From Solidesulfovibrio sp. (lineage in GTDB: Bacteria > Desulfobacterota > Desulfovibrionia > Desulfovibrionales > Desulfovibrionaceae), in contig NZ_JARKOZ010000056.1 in the NCBI RefSeq assembly GCF_029978005.1, positions 1 through 58,380 on the forward strand: 58,380 bases of DNA, in the 5' to 3' direction. Positions within the stretch are counted from its first letter, which is position 1. Each line of letters begins with the position of its first letter. Of the stretch, positions 8,581 to 16,500 are shown piece by piece. The notes under the pieces were generated by a model. The model had not been told where the DNA came from. It searched no databases and saw nothing but the letters and a program-made list of their open reading frames with translations. Made by a program: the position numbers and the translations under genes.

Positions 8581-9705
8581 ATGTCGCACCGTAATTCCAG
8601 CATGCCGGGACCAAGTCTGTGGTGTGTGATCACTCTGGTCGTGTTCGGAAACATGATGGCAGGACTCGGCCCCGCCTTTTGCGCCAAACCAGACATGGCG
8701 TCCATCAGTCTGCCGCCCGGATTTTCCATCCAGATTTATGCCGCAGTGCCTGGGGCGCGCTCCATGGCCCTTGGTGCAAAGGGCACGATCTTTGTCGGCA
8801 CTCGCGATGAGGGCAAGGTCTACGCCGTGTCCGGGAAAGACCCGGGGAATATCACTGTGCAGGTCATCGCTTCGGGACTGACCGAACCCAACGGCGTGGC
8901 TTTTCGGGACGGTGACCTCTATGTGGCCGACGTGGACAAGATTTTACGCTTTCATGATATCGAAAGTCATTTGAACGATCCCTCAATACCCGAACGCGTG
9001 CCTGCCAGTCTTCCAAGCGACAGGCACCACGGCTGGAGGTACATCGCCTTCGGACCGGACGGGAAACTATACATACCGGTCGGCGCGCCCTGTAATGCCT
9101 GCCGCCGCGACCCGCCTTACAACACCATCCAGCGGCTCGACATCGCAACCGGCCAGCAGGAGGTCTTTGCCCGGGGTATTCGCAACACCGTGGGTTTCGA
9201 CTGGCACCCCTTGACCGGCGAGCTCTGGTTTACGGAAAACGGCCGGGACTGGCTCGGTGACAACACCCCTCCCGACAGCCTCAACCGCGCGCCCGTCCCC
9301 GGCCTTGATTTCGGTTTTCCCTTCTGCAATGCCGGCCAGCCCGACCCGGAATTCGGCAAGGATGCGGACTGCTCGCGTTACGCCCCGAATGCAGCACACA
9401 TCCAGGCCCACAGCGCCGCCCTGGGCATGAAGTTCTACGCCGGCAACATGTTCCCCCAAGCGTACCGCAACAGTATTTTCATCGCCGAGCACGGATCCTG
9501 GAACCGCTCCACCCCGGTGGGCTACCGCGTGGCCGTGGCTACCATCAACACTGACGGCACGGCCCGCTACGAGCCTTTCGCTACAGGCTGGCTTCAAGGA
9601 AAATCCGCCTGGGGTCGACCGGTAGATGTGCTTGTCATGCCCGATGGCGCGCTGCTGGTCAGCGATGACCGAGCCGGCCTGCTCTATCGGATCACCTACA
9701 GGTAA
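8581..9705 (+). CDS. Secreted PQQ-dependent sugar dehydrogenase-like beta-propeller protein
   Basis: 374 residues from ATG 8581, with AAGGAGG eight bases upstream; longer in-frame starts lack a signal peptide at the right place. A signal peptide is seen (WCVITLVVFGNMMAGLG, cleavage near AFCA). The mature protein matches the soluble aldose/sorbosone dehydrogenase family: RHHGWRYIAFGPDGKLYIPV, GAPCNACRRDPP, FARGIRNTVGFDWHPLTGEL and AEHGSWNRSTPVGYRV. Such proteins are six-bladed propellers in the periplasm that oxidise sugars with PQQ; the cofactor here is inferred. The Cys pair CNAC is typical of this subgroup. Single gene, running toward the prophage. Confidence 0.85.
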   Translation: MSHRNSSMPGPSLWCVITLVVFGNMMAGLGPAFCAKPDMASISLPPGFSIQIYAAVPGARSMALGAKGTIFVGTRDEGKVYAVSGKDPGNITVQVIASGLTEPNGVAFRDGDLYVADVDKILRFHDIESHLNDPSIPERVPASLPSDRHHGWRYIAFGPDGKLYIPVGAPCNACRRDPPYNTIQRLDIATGQQEVFARGIRNTVGFDWHPLTGELWFTENGRDWLGDNTPPDSLNRAPVPGLDFGFPFCNAGQPDPEFGKDADCSRYAPNAAHIQAHSAALGMKFYAGNMFPQAYRNSIFIAEHGSWNRSTPVGYRVAVATINTDGTARYEPFATGWLQGKSAWGRPVDVLVMPDGALLVSDDRAGLLYRITYR

Positions 9706-9814
9706 TGTGTTTGAATGCAATTCTCCACCCCAGAGAAGGTAGTGATGAATGGTCCGAAAAGGCCCGGGCAGGTCAGAGCGGCCTTTGCAAAAGTTGAAAA
9801 TGAGGGTGGGCAAC

Positions 9815-9856
9815 AAAAAAGCCCGTGGGGCGCTGTGACAGCACATCCACGGGCTT
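9815..9856 (-). terminator. Intrinsic terminator facing leftward transcription
   Basis: AAGCCCGTGG (9819-9828) pairs perfectly with CCACGGGCTT (9847-9856). On the minus strand the hairpin is followed by TTTTTTG. It can stop transcripts coming from the prophage late operon or, before integration, from the tRNA operon. Confidence 0.75.
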
Positions 9857-9880
9857 CAGGAGGGGCGAAAAAACTGCGGA

Positions 9881-9930
9881 AGAAAAAGAGGAAGGCGTCA
9901 AGACCCCGCTATCGCGGGAACTTGACGCCT
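9881..9930 (-). terminator. Second hairpin terminator, adjacent to attL
   Basis: AGGCGTCAAG (9893-9902) pairs with CTTGACGCCT (9921-9930). A nested CCCGC/GCGGG stem lies inside. On the minus strand it is followed by the T-rich CCTCTTTTTCTT. It lies just downstream of the tRNA-Glu 3' remnant, so it is probably the original terminator of the tRNA-Gln/Glu transcript. Confidence 0.7.
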
Positions 9931-9939
9931 TTGAATTCG

Positions 9940-9986
9940 TTGGCGTCCCCAAGGGGATTTGAACCCCTGTTACCGGCGTGAAAGGC
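9940..9986 (-). other. attL core (3' part of tRNA-Glu)
   Basis: 47 bases identical to 51067-51113. It carries the tRNA-Glu 3' end (CCA, acceptor 3' strand, T-arm, variable loop, anticodon loop) but not the 5' half, so it is a displaced tRNA fragment left by site-specific integration. Confidence 0.95.
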
Positions 9987-10080
9987 TGCTGGCCCCTCTG
10001 GCTTCCACTCTGAAAATCCAGCAATCACGCCATTTTTATCCCATCATCCCCCATTTCTAAAAACTCTCTTCCACTACCAT

Positions 10081-10100
10081 CTTTACGGCCACATTTACGG
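10081..10100 (+). promoter_or_regulatory. Candidate integrase arm-type sites, left arm
   Basis: CTTTACGG (10081-10088) and ATTTACGG (10093-10100), spaced 12 bases apart, lie about 95 bases inside attL. The same octamer pair with the same 12-base period occurs inside attR (51021-51040), as expected for arm binding sites of a tyrosine integrase. Confidence 0.55.
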
Positions 10101-10116
10101 GGTATCCTGGAGTCCG

Positions 10117-10818
10117 CTAAGGCCACGCCACCCCGGATAAGACCTTATCCACGGCCACGGCATCGCCGGCAGCGTCAACCGCCGTCTGCGCCCTGGTGCA
10201 TGCCCGGTACAGGGCATCCGTCCAGAGAGCAATTTCCGCCGTGAGAGCCCGGAACGATTCCGACGTGTGCGCCACCGGATTCCCGCTGGCATCATCCCAG
10301 GTGAAGCCATTGGGGAGGGCCATGCCGCCGGCCAGCTTGGCTTCCAGTCCCGTCATCCAATCCCGGACGGTCTTGTTGACCTTGTAGACATGCCCTTGGC
10401 TGTCGGTGAAGGTGCCGAACATGCGGGCGTCGGTCCACCTGTCGAGCATGGCCCTGGCCGTGGCCTTGATCGCCTCCATGTCGTCAGCCGGGGGGGGAAC
10501 GGCCCTGTCCTGGCATCCCCAGCCAAGAGCGTCCGCCACCGTGACGCCGATCCTGGACAGACCTTCCCCTTGCCCGAGCATCCATTGGTCCAGGTGCCTG
10601 GCCGTGGGCGTGCCGGTCGCATCGTAATCCGTCCGGACACGATGCCCGGCAACAGTTTCGACCTGGGTGTTAAGGGGCAGGTCGCCCTGGGACGCCCACC
10701 CGTACCGCTCATCCAGCAGGGCCTGCACGAACGCAAGCGCCTGGCCGTGATACGCTGGGTCAGCCAGAAGGTTCAAAACATCCTGGCGAGAATTGATGAT
10801 CACGGGGAATCCGTTCAT
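10117..10818 (-). CDS. Phage tail-associated protein, DUF4376-like
   Basis: 233 residues, the last gene of the leftward late operon. GGAGGCC lies directly before the ATG. The C-terminal half (GTFTDSQGHVYKVNKTVRDW, then LTAEIALWTDALYRACTRAQ) resembles DUF4376, a domain found in proteins beside tail fibre genes and often linked to fibre assembly. Its position after the receptor-binding protein fits a tail-fibre accessory or chaperone role, which is an inference. It occupies the place where Avd and reverse transcriptase lie in BPP-1. Confidence 0.55.
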   Translation of the reverse strand: MNGFPVIINSRQDVLNLLADPAYHGQALAFVQALLDERYGWASQGDLPLNTQVETVAGHRVRTDYDATGTPTARHLDQWMLGQGEGLSRIGVTVADALGWGCQDRAVPPPADDMEAIKATARAMLDRWTDARMFGTFTDSQGHVYKVNKTVRDWMTGLEAKLAGGMALPNGFTWDDASGNPVAHTSESFRALTAEIALWTDALYRACTRAQTAVDAAGDAVAVDKVLSGVAWP

Positions 10819-10873
10819 ATGGCCTCCTTATGAAAGGGTGTAGTAACGATCTATCCGCTTCACGGTGGCGACG

Positions 10874-10951
10874 AGCGGACTGTTATTCCAATTCGAACTA
10901 CGTGAGCCGCAATTCGCACTGTTATTCCAATTGCCGCCCAAGATCGCACGG
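10874..10951 (-). repeat. DGR template repeat (TR)
   Basis: 78 bases homologous to the 3' part of the upstream tail gene (11057-11134). The 12 mismatches all fall on adenines of the minus strand (19 adenines in the segment). In the frame of the tail gene the TR reads GGNWNNSANCG and SRSSNWNNSP, with the AAY-rich codons typical of DGR templates. The open frame continues past the TR as VATVKRIDRYYTLS and stops 11 bases before the next gene. A stop codon just upstream (about 10963) prevents expression as part of the tail gene. Confidence 0.9.
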
Positions 10952-11001
10952 GAGACGCATCAGCCAAATATTCGCGGCGCGAGACGCGTTACGGAGCGTC
11001 G

Positions 11002-12603
11002 TTATGCGGCCAGCGGCTCCGCGACCCCGCGAGCCCCGTAACTCGCAATCAGACCCAGCGGACCGCTAGCCCAAGACGAACTACGTGAGCCGCAATTCGC
11101 ACCGCCAGTCCAATCGCCGCCCAAGAGCGCACGGTTGGGCGCTTGGTAGTGCTGACCAGCCACGCCCGAGTCATTGCCATCGAAGGCGTTGACCCAGGCC
11201 GCCGAGGACGCGCCGCCGCCGGCCTCCTCGCCCCACTGCCAGAGGTTGCCACAGCAGTCCTCACAGCCGACGTTGCTGATCATGCGCCGGCCGGCCGTGT
11301 CGGATTTCCCGCCCGTGGTGCCAGGGTCCGCACTACCAGTGATGTTGGTCCCCTGGTTACTGCCCAGGCTGGCGGCCACGAACTCGGTTTGGGTCAGCAT
11401 CCGCTTGCCGATCTGGCCGAGCCACTGGCTGAATTTGTACCAATGGAAGGCCGGGCTGCTGGTCCCGTCAGCGCAGGTGGCGTTGTAGGCCGACACGAGC
11501 TTGCCGCCGCTGACAGAGGCCAAGTAGATGTCCACCCATTTGCCGAGGCCATCCACGTACACCATGCCCTCGGGGGCGCAGACGGGCCGGAACTTCGCGT
11601 CCCACACCGATGCCGGCAGGATGTCCCCGGCCAGGTAGCCGGAAAGCGTGTGGCCGCTGATCGTGCCCACGGCCGCGCACAGGCAGTGGAAGCCGCCGAT
11701 CTTGCGGGAGGTCGTGGCATCAAAACCGCTGGGGTATGTGGCGTTGGCGGAAACCAGCAACTTCAGCGATCCAGCGTTGATGCAGGCGTAGACGTAGAAA
11801 TCCTTGCCCGCTCGAGCCGAGGCCACGGTGTAATCGGTGGTGACGCTGTCCCAGGTGGCGGCCAAGGACAGGTCCAGGACCTGCTGCGCGGTCAAGACCA
11901 GGTACGTGCCGTTGACATCAACCAGCATCCGGTTCGGGCTCAGGATTATGAGCCTGTCAGCCGCGACCGAAACGGTTTTGGCCGCAAAGCGGATATCCCT
12001 GGCGAAGATTCCCGGGACATTGCTGGTGGGCGTCGGCAGGTTGGCAGACGGGACCTTCCCGTCCGTGCCCAACGGGGCAACGCCGCTGGCGACACCCTTC
12101 GCGGAGATGGGGATTGCGCCGACGTCAGCCGAGTTCTGGATTCGGGTGGAATACCAAACTCGCACGAGGTTGGCCGTCAGCGTGTGTCCCGTGTCCATCG
12201 CAAGCGTGACGGTTTGGCCAGCGATCCCAGATACAAGACCGTACTTGATCCCATCCGTGCCGCAATCTGCCTTGATGCGCATGCCCACGGTCAGATTGGC
12301 GGCATCATCCGTGCTCACCAAAAAGGTGTTCTCGGTAGCATAGGTGGAGGCGACCGGCCCCTTCCATATCGTGGCGACAGCACTCAGACCGGCCGGGGTG
12401 ACGGCCCTGAGAGCGTCGGCCCCGGCCATGGCCTCTGCGATGGTGGAGAGTTCCACCAGCCCGGCGGCTGTTTCCGTGGCCGCGCCGGTGGAACTCACGG
12501 CCAATCCGTTGAGGTTCTGTAAGAAGGCATTGAGCCACCGCTTGGCGCTGGTCCCGATACCGCCTTCGCCGTTTGCCCGGGGAACAATGTTTTTGGTCGC
12601 CAT
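11002..12603 (-). CDS. Tail fibre / tropism determinant with C-type-lectin-like VR domain
   Basis: 533 residues. The N-terminal part has the tail-fibre phrase GADALRAVTPAGL. The C-terminal domain begins about residue 330 (CAPEGMVYVDGLGKWVDIYL) and continues MLTQTEFVAASLGSNQGTNI and RRMISNVGCEDCCGNLWQWG. It ends with LGGDW...SYGARGVAEP, the formylglycine-generating-enzyme/C-type-lectin fold used by DGR variable proteins such as Mtd of BPP-1. It should sit at the tail tip and bind the host surface. The VR covers residues about 490-516, so the ligand-binding face is the diversified part. Confidence 0.88.
   Translation of the reverse strand: MATKNIVPRANGEGGIGTSAKRWLNAFLQNLNGLAVSSTGAATETAAGLVELSTIAEAMAGADALRAVTPAGLSAVATIWKGPVASTYATENTFLVSTDDAANLTVGMRIKADCGTDGIKYGLVSGIAGQTVTLAMDTGHTLTANLVRVWYSTRIQNSADVGAIPISAKGVASGVAPLGTDGKVPSANLPTPTSNVPGIFARDIRFAAKTVSVAADRLIILSPNRMLVDVNGTYLVLTAQQVLDLSLAATWDSVTTDYTVASARAGKDFYVYACINAGSLKLLVSANATYPSGFDATTSRKIGGFHCLCAAVGTISGHTLSGYLAGDILPASVWDAKFRPVCAPEGMVYVDGLGKWVDIYLASVSGGKLVSAYNATCADGTSSPAFHWYKFSQWLGQIGKRMLTQTEFVAASLGSNQGTNITGSADPGTTGGKSDTAGRRMISNVGCEDCCGNLWQWGEEAGGGASSAAWVNAFDGNDSGVAGQHYQAPNRALLGGDWTGGANCGSRSSSWASGPLGLIASYGARGVAEPLAA
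11015..11035 (-). promoter_or_regulatory. Hairpin just downstream of VR
   Basis: GGCTC-c-GCG (11015-11023) pairs with CGC-GAGCC (11028-11035), leaving the tetraloop ACCC and one bulged base. In the BPP-1 DGR, an 8-bp stem with a 4-base loop shortly after VR stimulates retrohoming. This hairpin has similar size and place, 22 bases after the VR end. Functional equivalence is inference. Confidence 0.4.
11057..11134 (-). repeat. DGR variable repeat (VR) in tail-fibre gene
   Basis: Encodes residues about 490-516 of the 533-residue tail protein. Compared with the TR the coded changes are I to L, N to D, N to T, N to G, S to G, N to S, N to A, N to S and S to G. Every nucleotide change is at a TR adenine. 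The constant part (GCGAATTGCGGCTCACGT) is identical. Confidence 0.92.
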
Positions 12604-12612
12604 GGAATCTCC

Positions 12613-13530
12613 TTATCTGGGCTGAATGTCGCCATTGGCATCCAGGTCGAATTCGGCGCTGTAACCAGGGATAACGGCCGGCATCATGTCTCCGCTGTCA
12701 TCCAGGTCAAAAAAATCCGTCATGCGCGTGGTCAGCCTGACCCAATTGGCCGAGGTGTCCGGGGCTTCGCCTACGATGTCGGTGCCGATGCACCGGTAGG
12801 TATTGCCATCGGTGTATGCCGTGATGTCCGGGAAGCTGTACGATGTGCCCGCGTCCCACGGAGGTGCGGCGCTGTTGGCCTCGGCCGATGTGGCGTAGCC
12901 CTGGGCGGCGCTGGCCGCGGCGACGGCAACCCCTTTGGCCAATTCCGTGGCAGCGGCGTCGTCATCGCATGCGATCCTGTCAGCTGCGACCTGATCCGCA
13001 TCAGCCTTTGCCGATGCCGCGCTTTCGGCAGCCTGCTGCGCGGACGCCGTGGCGGTTGCCAGGTCTCCGACAGCATCAAGGATGTCCTCGGCCGACATCG
13101 GGGTGTCCGTGTTCGTCTCGGTGACCTTGATCGATCTGTCCAGCTGCTCCTGAATCTGCTGCGAGATGCAGACCAGACGGTCCAAGGCGGCTTCATGCGA
13201 TTCAGCCGGAAATGACCCGCCTTCGGTGTAGTCTGTCTCCTGTTTGAGCTGGAGGACACGTTTGAGCAAGATCTTCTCGCCGACAGGGGGAGGCCCCTTG
13301 CTGCCGGAAACGGCGTAATCGCCGATAAGGGTGACCATTCCTCCCCCAATGTCACCGACTCCGGAAACAGCGAAGTCCGTGTCCAGTGTGAGGGGAGTCT
13401 CAATGCCTTCGGCATCCAAGAGAATGACAACCATGTCGGAAGCATCGAAGACGCGAAAGGTGTACGGGAACGCCACCTGACCGCCAGTCCCTGAATACAG
13501 GACCTTGTTCGTCGTGGATTCGATGGTCAT
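12613..13530 (-). CDS. Tail fibre protein, T7 gp17 N-terminal-like
   Basis: 305 residues. The N-terminal 120 residues resemble the virion-attachment domain of T7-type fibres: GTGGQVAFPYTFRVFDASDM, a GGGMVTL segment, then ILLKRVLQLKQETDYTEGG and FPAESHEAALDRLVCISQQI. The middle is an Ala-rich coiled coil (about 150-215). A carbohydrate-binding-like WDAGTSYSFPDITAYTDGNTY segment follows. It probably links the tail to the lectin-like tip protein encoded immediately downstream. Confidence 0.8.
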   Translation of the reverse strand: MTIESTTNKVLYSGTGGQVAFPYTFRVFDASDMVVILLDAEGIETPLTLDTDFAVSGVGDIGGGMVTLIGDYAVSGSKGPPPVGEKILLKRVLQLKQETDYTEGGSFPAESHEAALDRLVCISQQIQEQLDRSIKVTETNTDTPMSAEDILDAVGDLATATASAQQAAESAASAKADADQVAADRIACDDDAAATELAKGVAVAAASAAQGYATSAEANSAAPPWDAGTSYSFPDITAYTDGNTYRCIGTDIVGEAPDTSANWVRLTTRMTDFFDLDDSGDMMPAVIPGYSAEFDLDANGDIQPR

Positions 13531-16500
13531 TTACTGGTTCCTTCCTTTTTCCCTGAGCCCAAGAGTCATCAGGGCCTGCAACCTGGGGTTCTCCTTCATG
13601 AGACGGATTTGCGCCGCTTGGCGGTAGACCTGGATTTCCCGCTGGATCGTCATTTTTTTCTGCTCATCATCCAGCTGCTTGTAGGCCCTGGTCCTGATGA
13701 TGTGCTCCAAGTCCGCCTTCATGGTGCGTCCAACGCCATCGTCACCAGGGTTGCGCATGACCTGGGTGGAAAGTTCAATGAACCGGTCATACTCCTGGGG
13801 GGTGAGCTCCAGGGGAACGCCCTGGAAGGATTGCGTTCGCCTCGGGATGGACGGTCCCCACTCCAGACGAAGCAACTCCTTGTCGATTTCGGACACGTCC
13901 CCGGTCTGCACCTTCAGGGGAGAAAGCCAGCCCAAATACAGCCCCTCGCCGGCAGCGTGGACTTGGTAGGGGTCGCCCCAGATATCCCGCTTCGGCGGCA
14001 GGCTGGAGGACAGGCCCGGGATGCGGGACTTCATGGCGTCCACCCATGACCAGACAGCCTTGACCTCTGGGTCTGTCTCCACCACCACGTCGCGCAAAAT
14101 CGAGGGCACGAAGCTGGAAGCGAATCCCTGGAGCATCCGAGGGCCTTTTGATTCCGGAAACGTGACGGCGTTCATGGCATCCGCCACGCCCTGCAGCCAT
14201 GTCTTACTGGTGATGGTTTTGGCCGTGGCCAGGGCCAGGGCCGTGAACAGGGTAGGCAAGTCGCGTTCCTGCCCCACCTGGTCCCATTCCTGGATGATCA
14301 TGCGGGCATTGGCCGCCATGGAAAATAGCGTGCCCACCGGTTCGGTGCGGTCGTAGGCCACCCACTGATCGCCAACCTTGACGCTGTTCGGCTGGTAGAC
14401 ACGCCGCCAAGCCTCGCGCTCTTTGGGTTCGCTGGGTCCGTCTCCGGTGATGAGGCCGGACGCGTTGGCCATGACGGCCAGGCCCATGATGGACGATCCC
14501 AACGCCACCCGGGCCAAGGCCAGATCACGCTTTGCCCCGCCAGACTGGAAGTCATCCCAAAAGGATTTCTTGATGAAGGCGATGGGGGTACGATCCAGGC
14601 TGTACTGCAGGATGTTGTAGGGCGTGGACACGAACGGCATGAGCAGCTTGAGGAACAGATTGGAATTCCTGAAGCGGTTGAGAGCCGACATGGTGGACCC
14701 CATGTCCTGGGTGAAAGTCTGGACCCTGGCGAAATCCAGGGCGGCCTTGGCCATGTCGGCCGGCGGCGCATCCATGAGCTCCTTGGCCCTGGCCGTGATG
14801 TCTTCCCCCTGCCGGCCTTCAATGGCGGCCTGACGGAAAGCCAGGCCGGCCAGGCCTTGGCGGTAGCCCAGGAACTTGAAATATTCGTCTTCCGCGCCAA
14901 GAGCGCGGCCAGGAATGCCGAGACCTGTCCAGATGGCGTCTGCAGCCTTGTTCCAGGACTCGGGGATGTTCTTGCCGATCCAGCCCGGAGCCCCCTGGCC
15001 GAACATGGGGGCATAGTCCTGCTTCTGCTGGCCGCCGAACTTGGATTCCCCGGTTTTCATGGCCTCCCAGGCCAGTTTGAGGGCATCGGTCTGGTTTTGG
15101 ACCAGGGCAAAGGCCATGGCCTTGGCTTCCAAAACACTCACGTCGCCGTCACCTTCGGATAGCCAGCCCCAGGGAAGACCGGTCGTGTCCCGGGCCGTCT
15201 TGAATCCCTTGCCGATGAGAGAGGCCACGGCCCGTTCCGGGATGGCCATGCCGGCCACCAGCATGTTGCCCATCATGTTCGCCACATGGGTCTTGGGCGA
15301 AGAGAGCATGCACATATAACGGTAGGCGAGAAACCAGTCCCCGAAGGTCCGCTGCCGTACATTATGGACTAAGGTGTCCACTTTGTGCATGGGGACAGGA
15401 CCTTGTTGGGCGGCATCGACCAGGGAATTCGCCGCCTCCTCGATGAGCCGTCGGCCGCCGGCCTGGTCGGTCAGCTTGGCCATGTCCTCGCCGGTCAGCT
15501 GGTTCATGAGCGCAGGGTCGAGGAATTGCGTGGAAGCAAGCATCTTCCATTGGTTGAGGGCGCGACCGGCCTCGGCCCGCAGCCCGGCCACGTGGGCCTG
15601 CAGCGCGGCGTGCACCTCCATGCGCCGGCGGAAGGCCAAAAGCGAAGCGTCGGAGTTGTCGCCGCCCTTGATGTCCCTGGCTCGGCGCATGAGGTCCTCG
15701 GCCGAGGCATTGAGGATCACCCTGGCCGCATAGGTCTTTTCCGCGTTCCAGCCTTCGCCGCGCATCCTGGCCAGCAAGTCGGCTTCGGTCATGCCGAGAT
15801 CGGAAGCGGCCTGGGCCGTGGTATCGTGGCTCCGTTCGTAGCGTCTGGCCGCATCGATGTCCGGGGCCAAGACGGTCTCGACCTTGTTGATGAGCCCGGC
15901 AATGTCCTCTTCCGAGTTGATTTTGCTGTAATTGATGCCCAGGGATTTGGCCTTGAGCGGCGGAGGAAGGTTGTTGTCGATGACGTCAGGCTCTATGGAC
16001 TGCAGCTTATCCTGGACCTCGAAAGGCACGTCCTTGTCGCCGAAGCCCCAGCGGCCGATTTCTTCCCAGTTCTTCGACTCGGAAACAGGCCGCACGCGGT
16101 CCTGCTCTCTCGGCCCCGGCGCGCCGATGCCCTTGAAGGTACGCCCTTCCTGCAGGGCCTGCTGCACCAGCTGATCGAAGTTTTGCGGCGCGCGGCTCTC
16201 GGGCAGGACGCCCAAGCGATCCAGCGTCCGGTCAAAGACACCCTTGACGCGGCCAACAAACTCACCCCAGGGAGTTTCGCCCTGACCCATGAACAAGCCC
16301 TGGCTGAGGTAGGACCGGGCCACCTCGTCCGCCCCGAATTCCGCGAAGTCCACCCCCCTGGCCTCGGCCCCGGAATCCTTCCAAAACTGCCGCAACTCCT
16401 GCTCGACCTGGGGGAACTGCGGCAGCAGGCGTTCCACGATGTTGTGACCGCCAATCTCATGCAGCAGGTCCACGGCCGGCATGTGGCCGTCGTAGAGCTT

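Noticed and set aside
10830-11001. Region between tail gene and DUF4376-like gene as an ordinary duplicated gene fragment
   Set aside because: A decaying copy would differ at all base types and mainly at third codon positions. Here all 12 differences are at coding-strand adenines, so the template-repeat explanation is far better.
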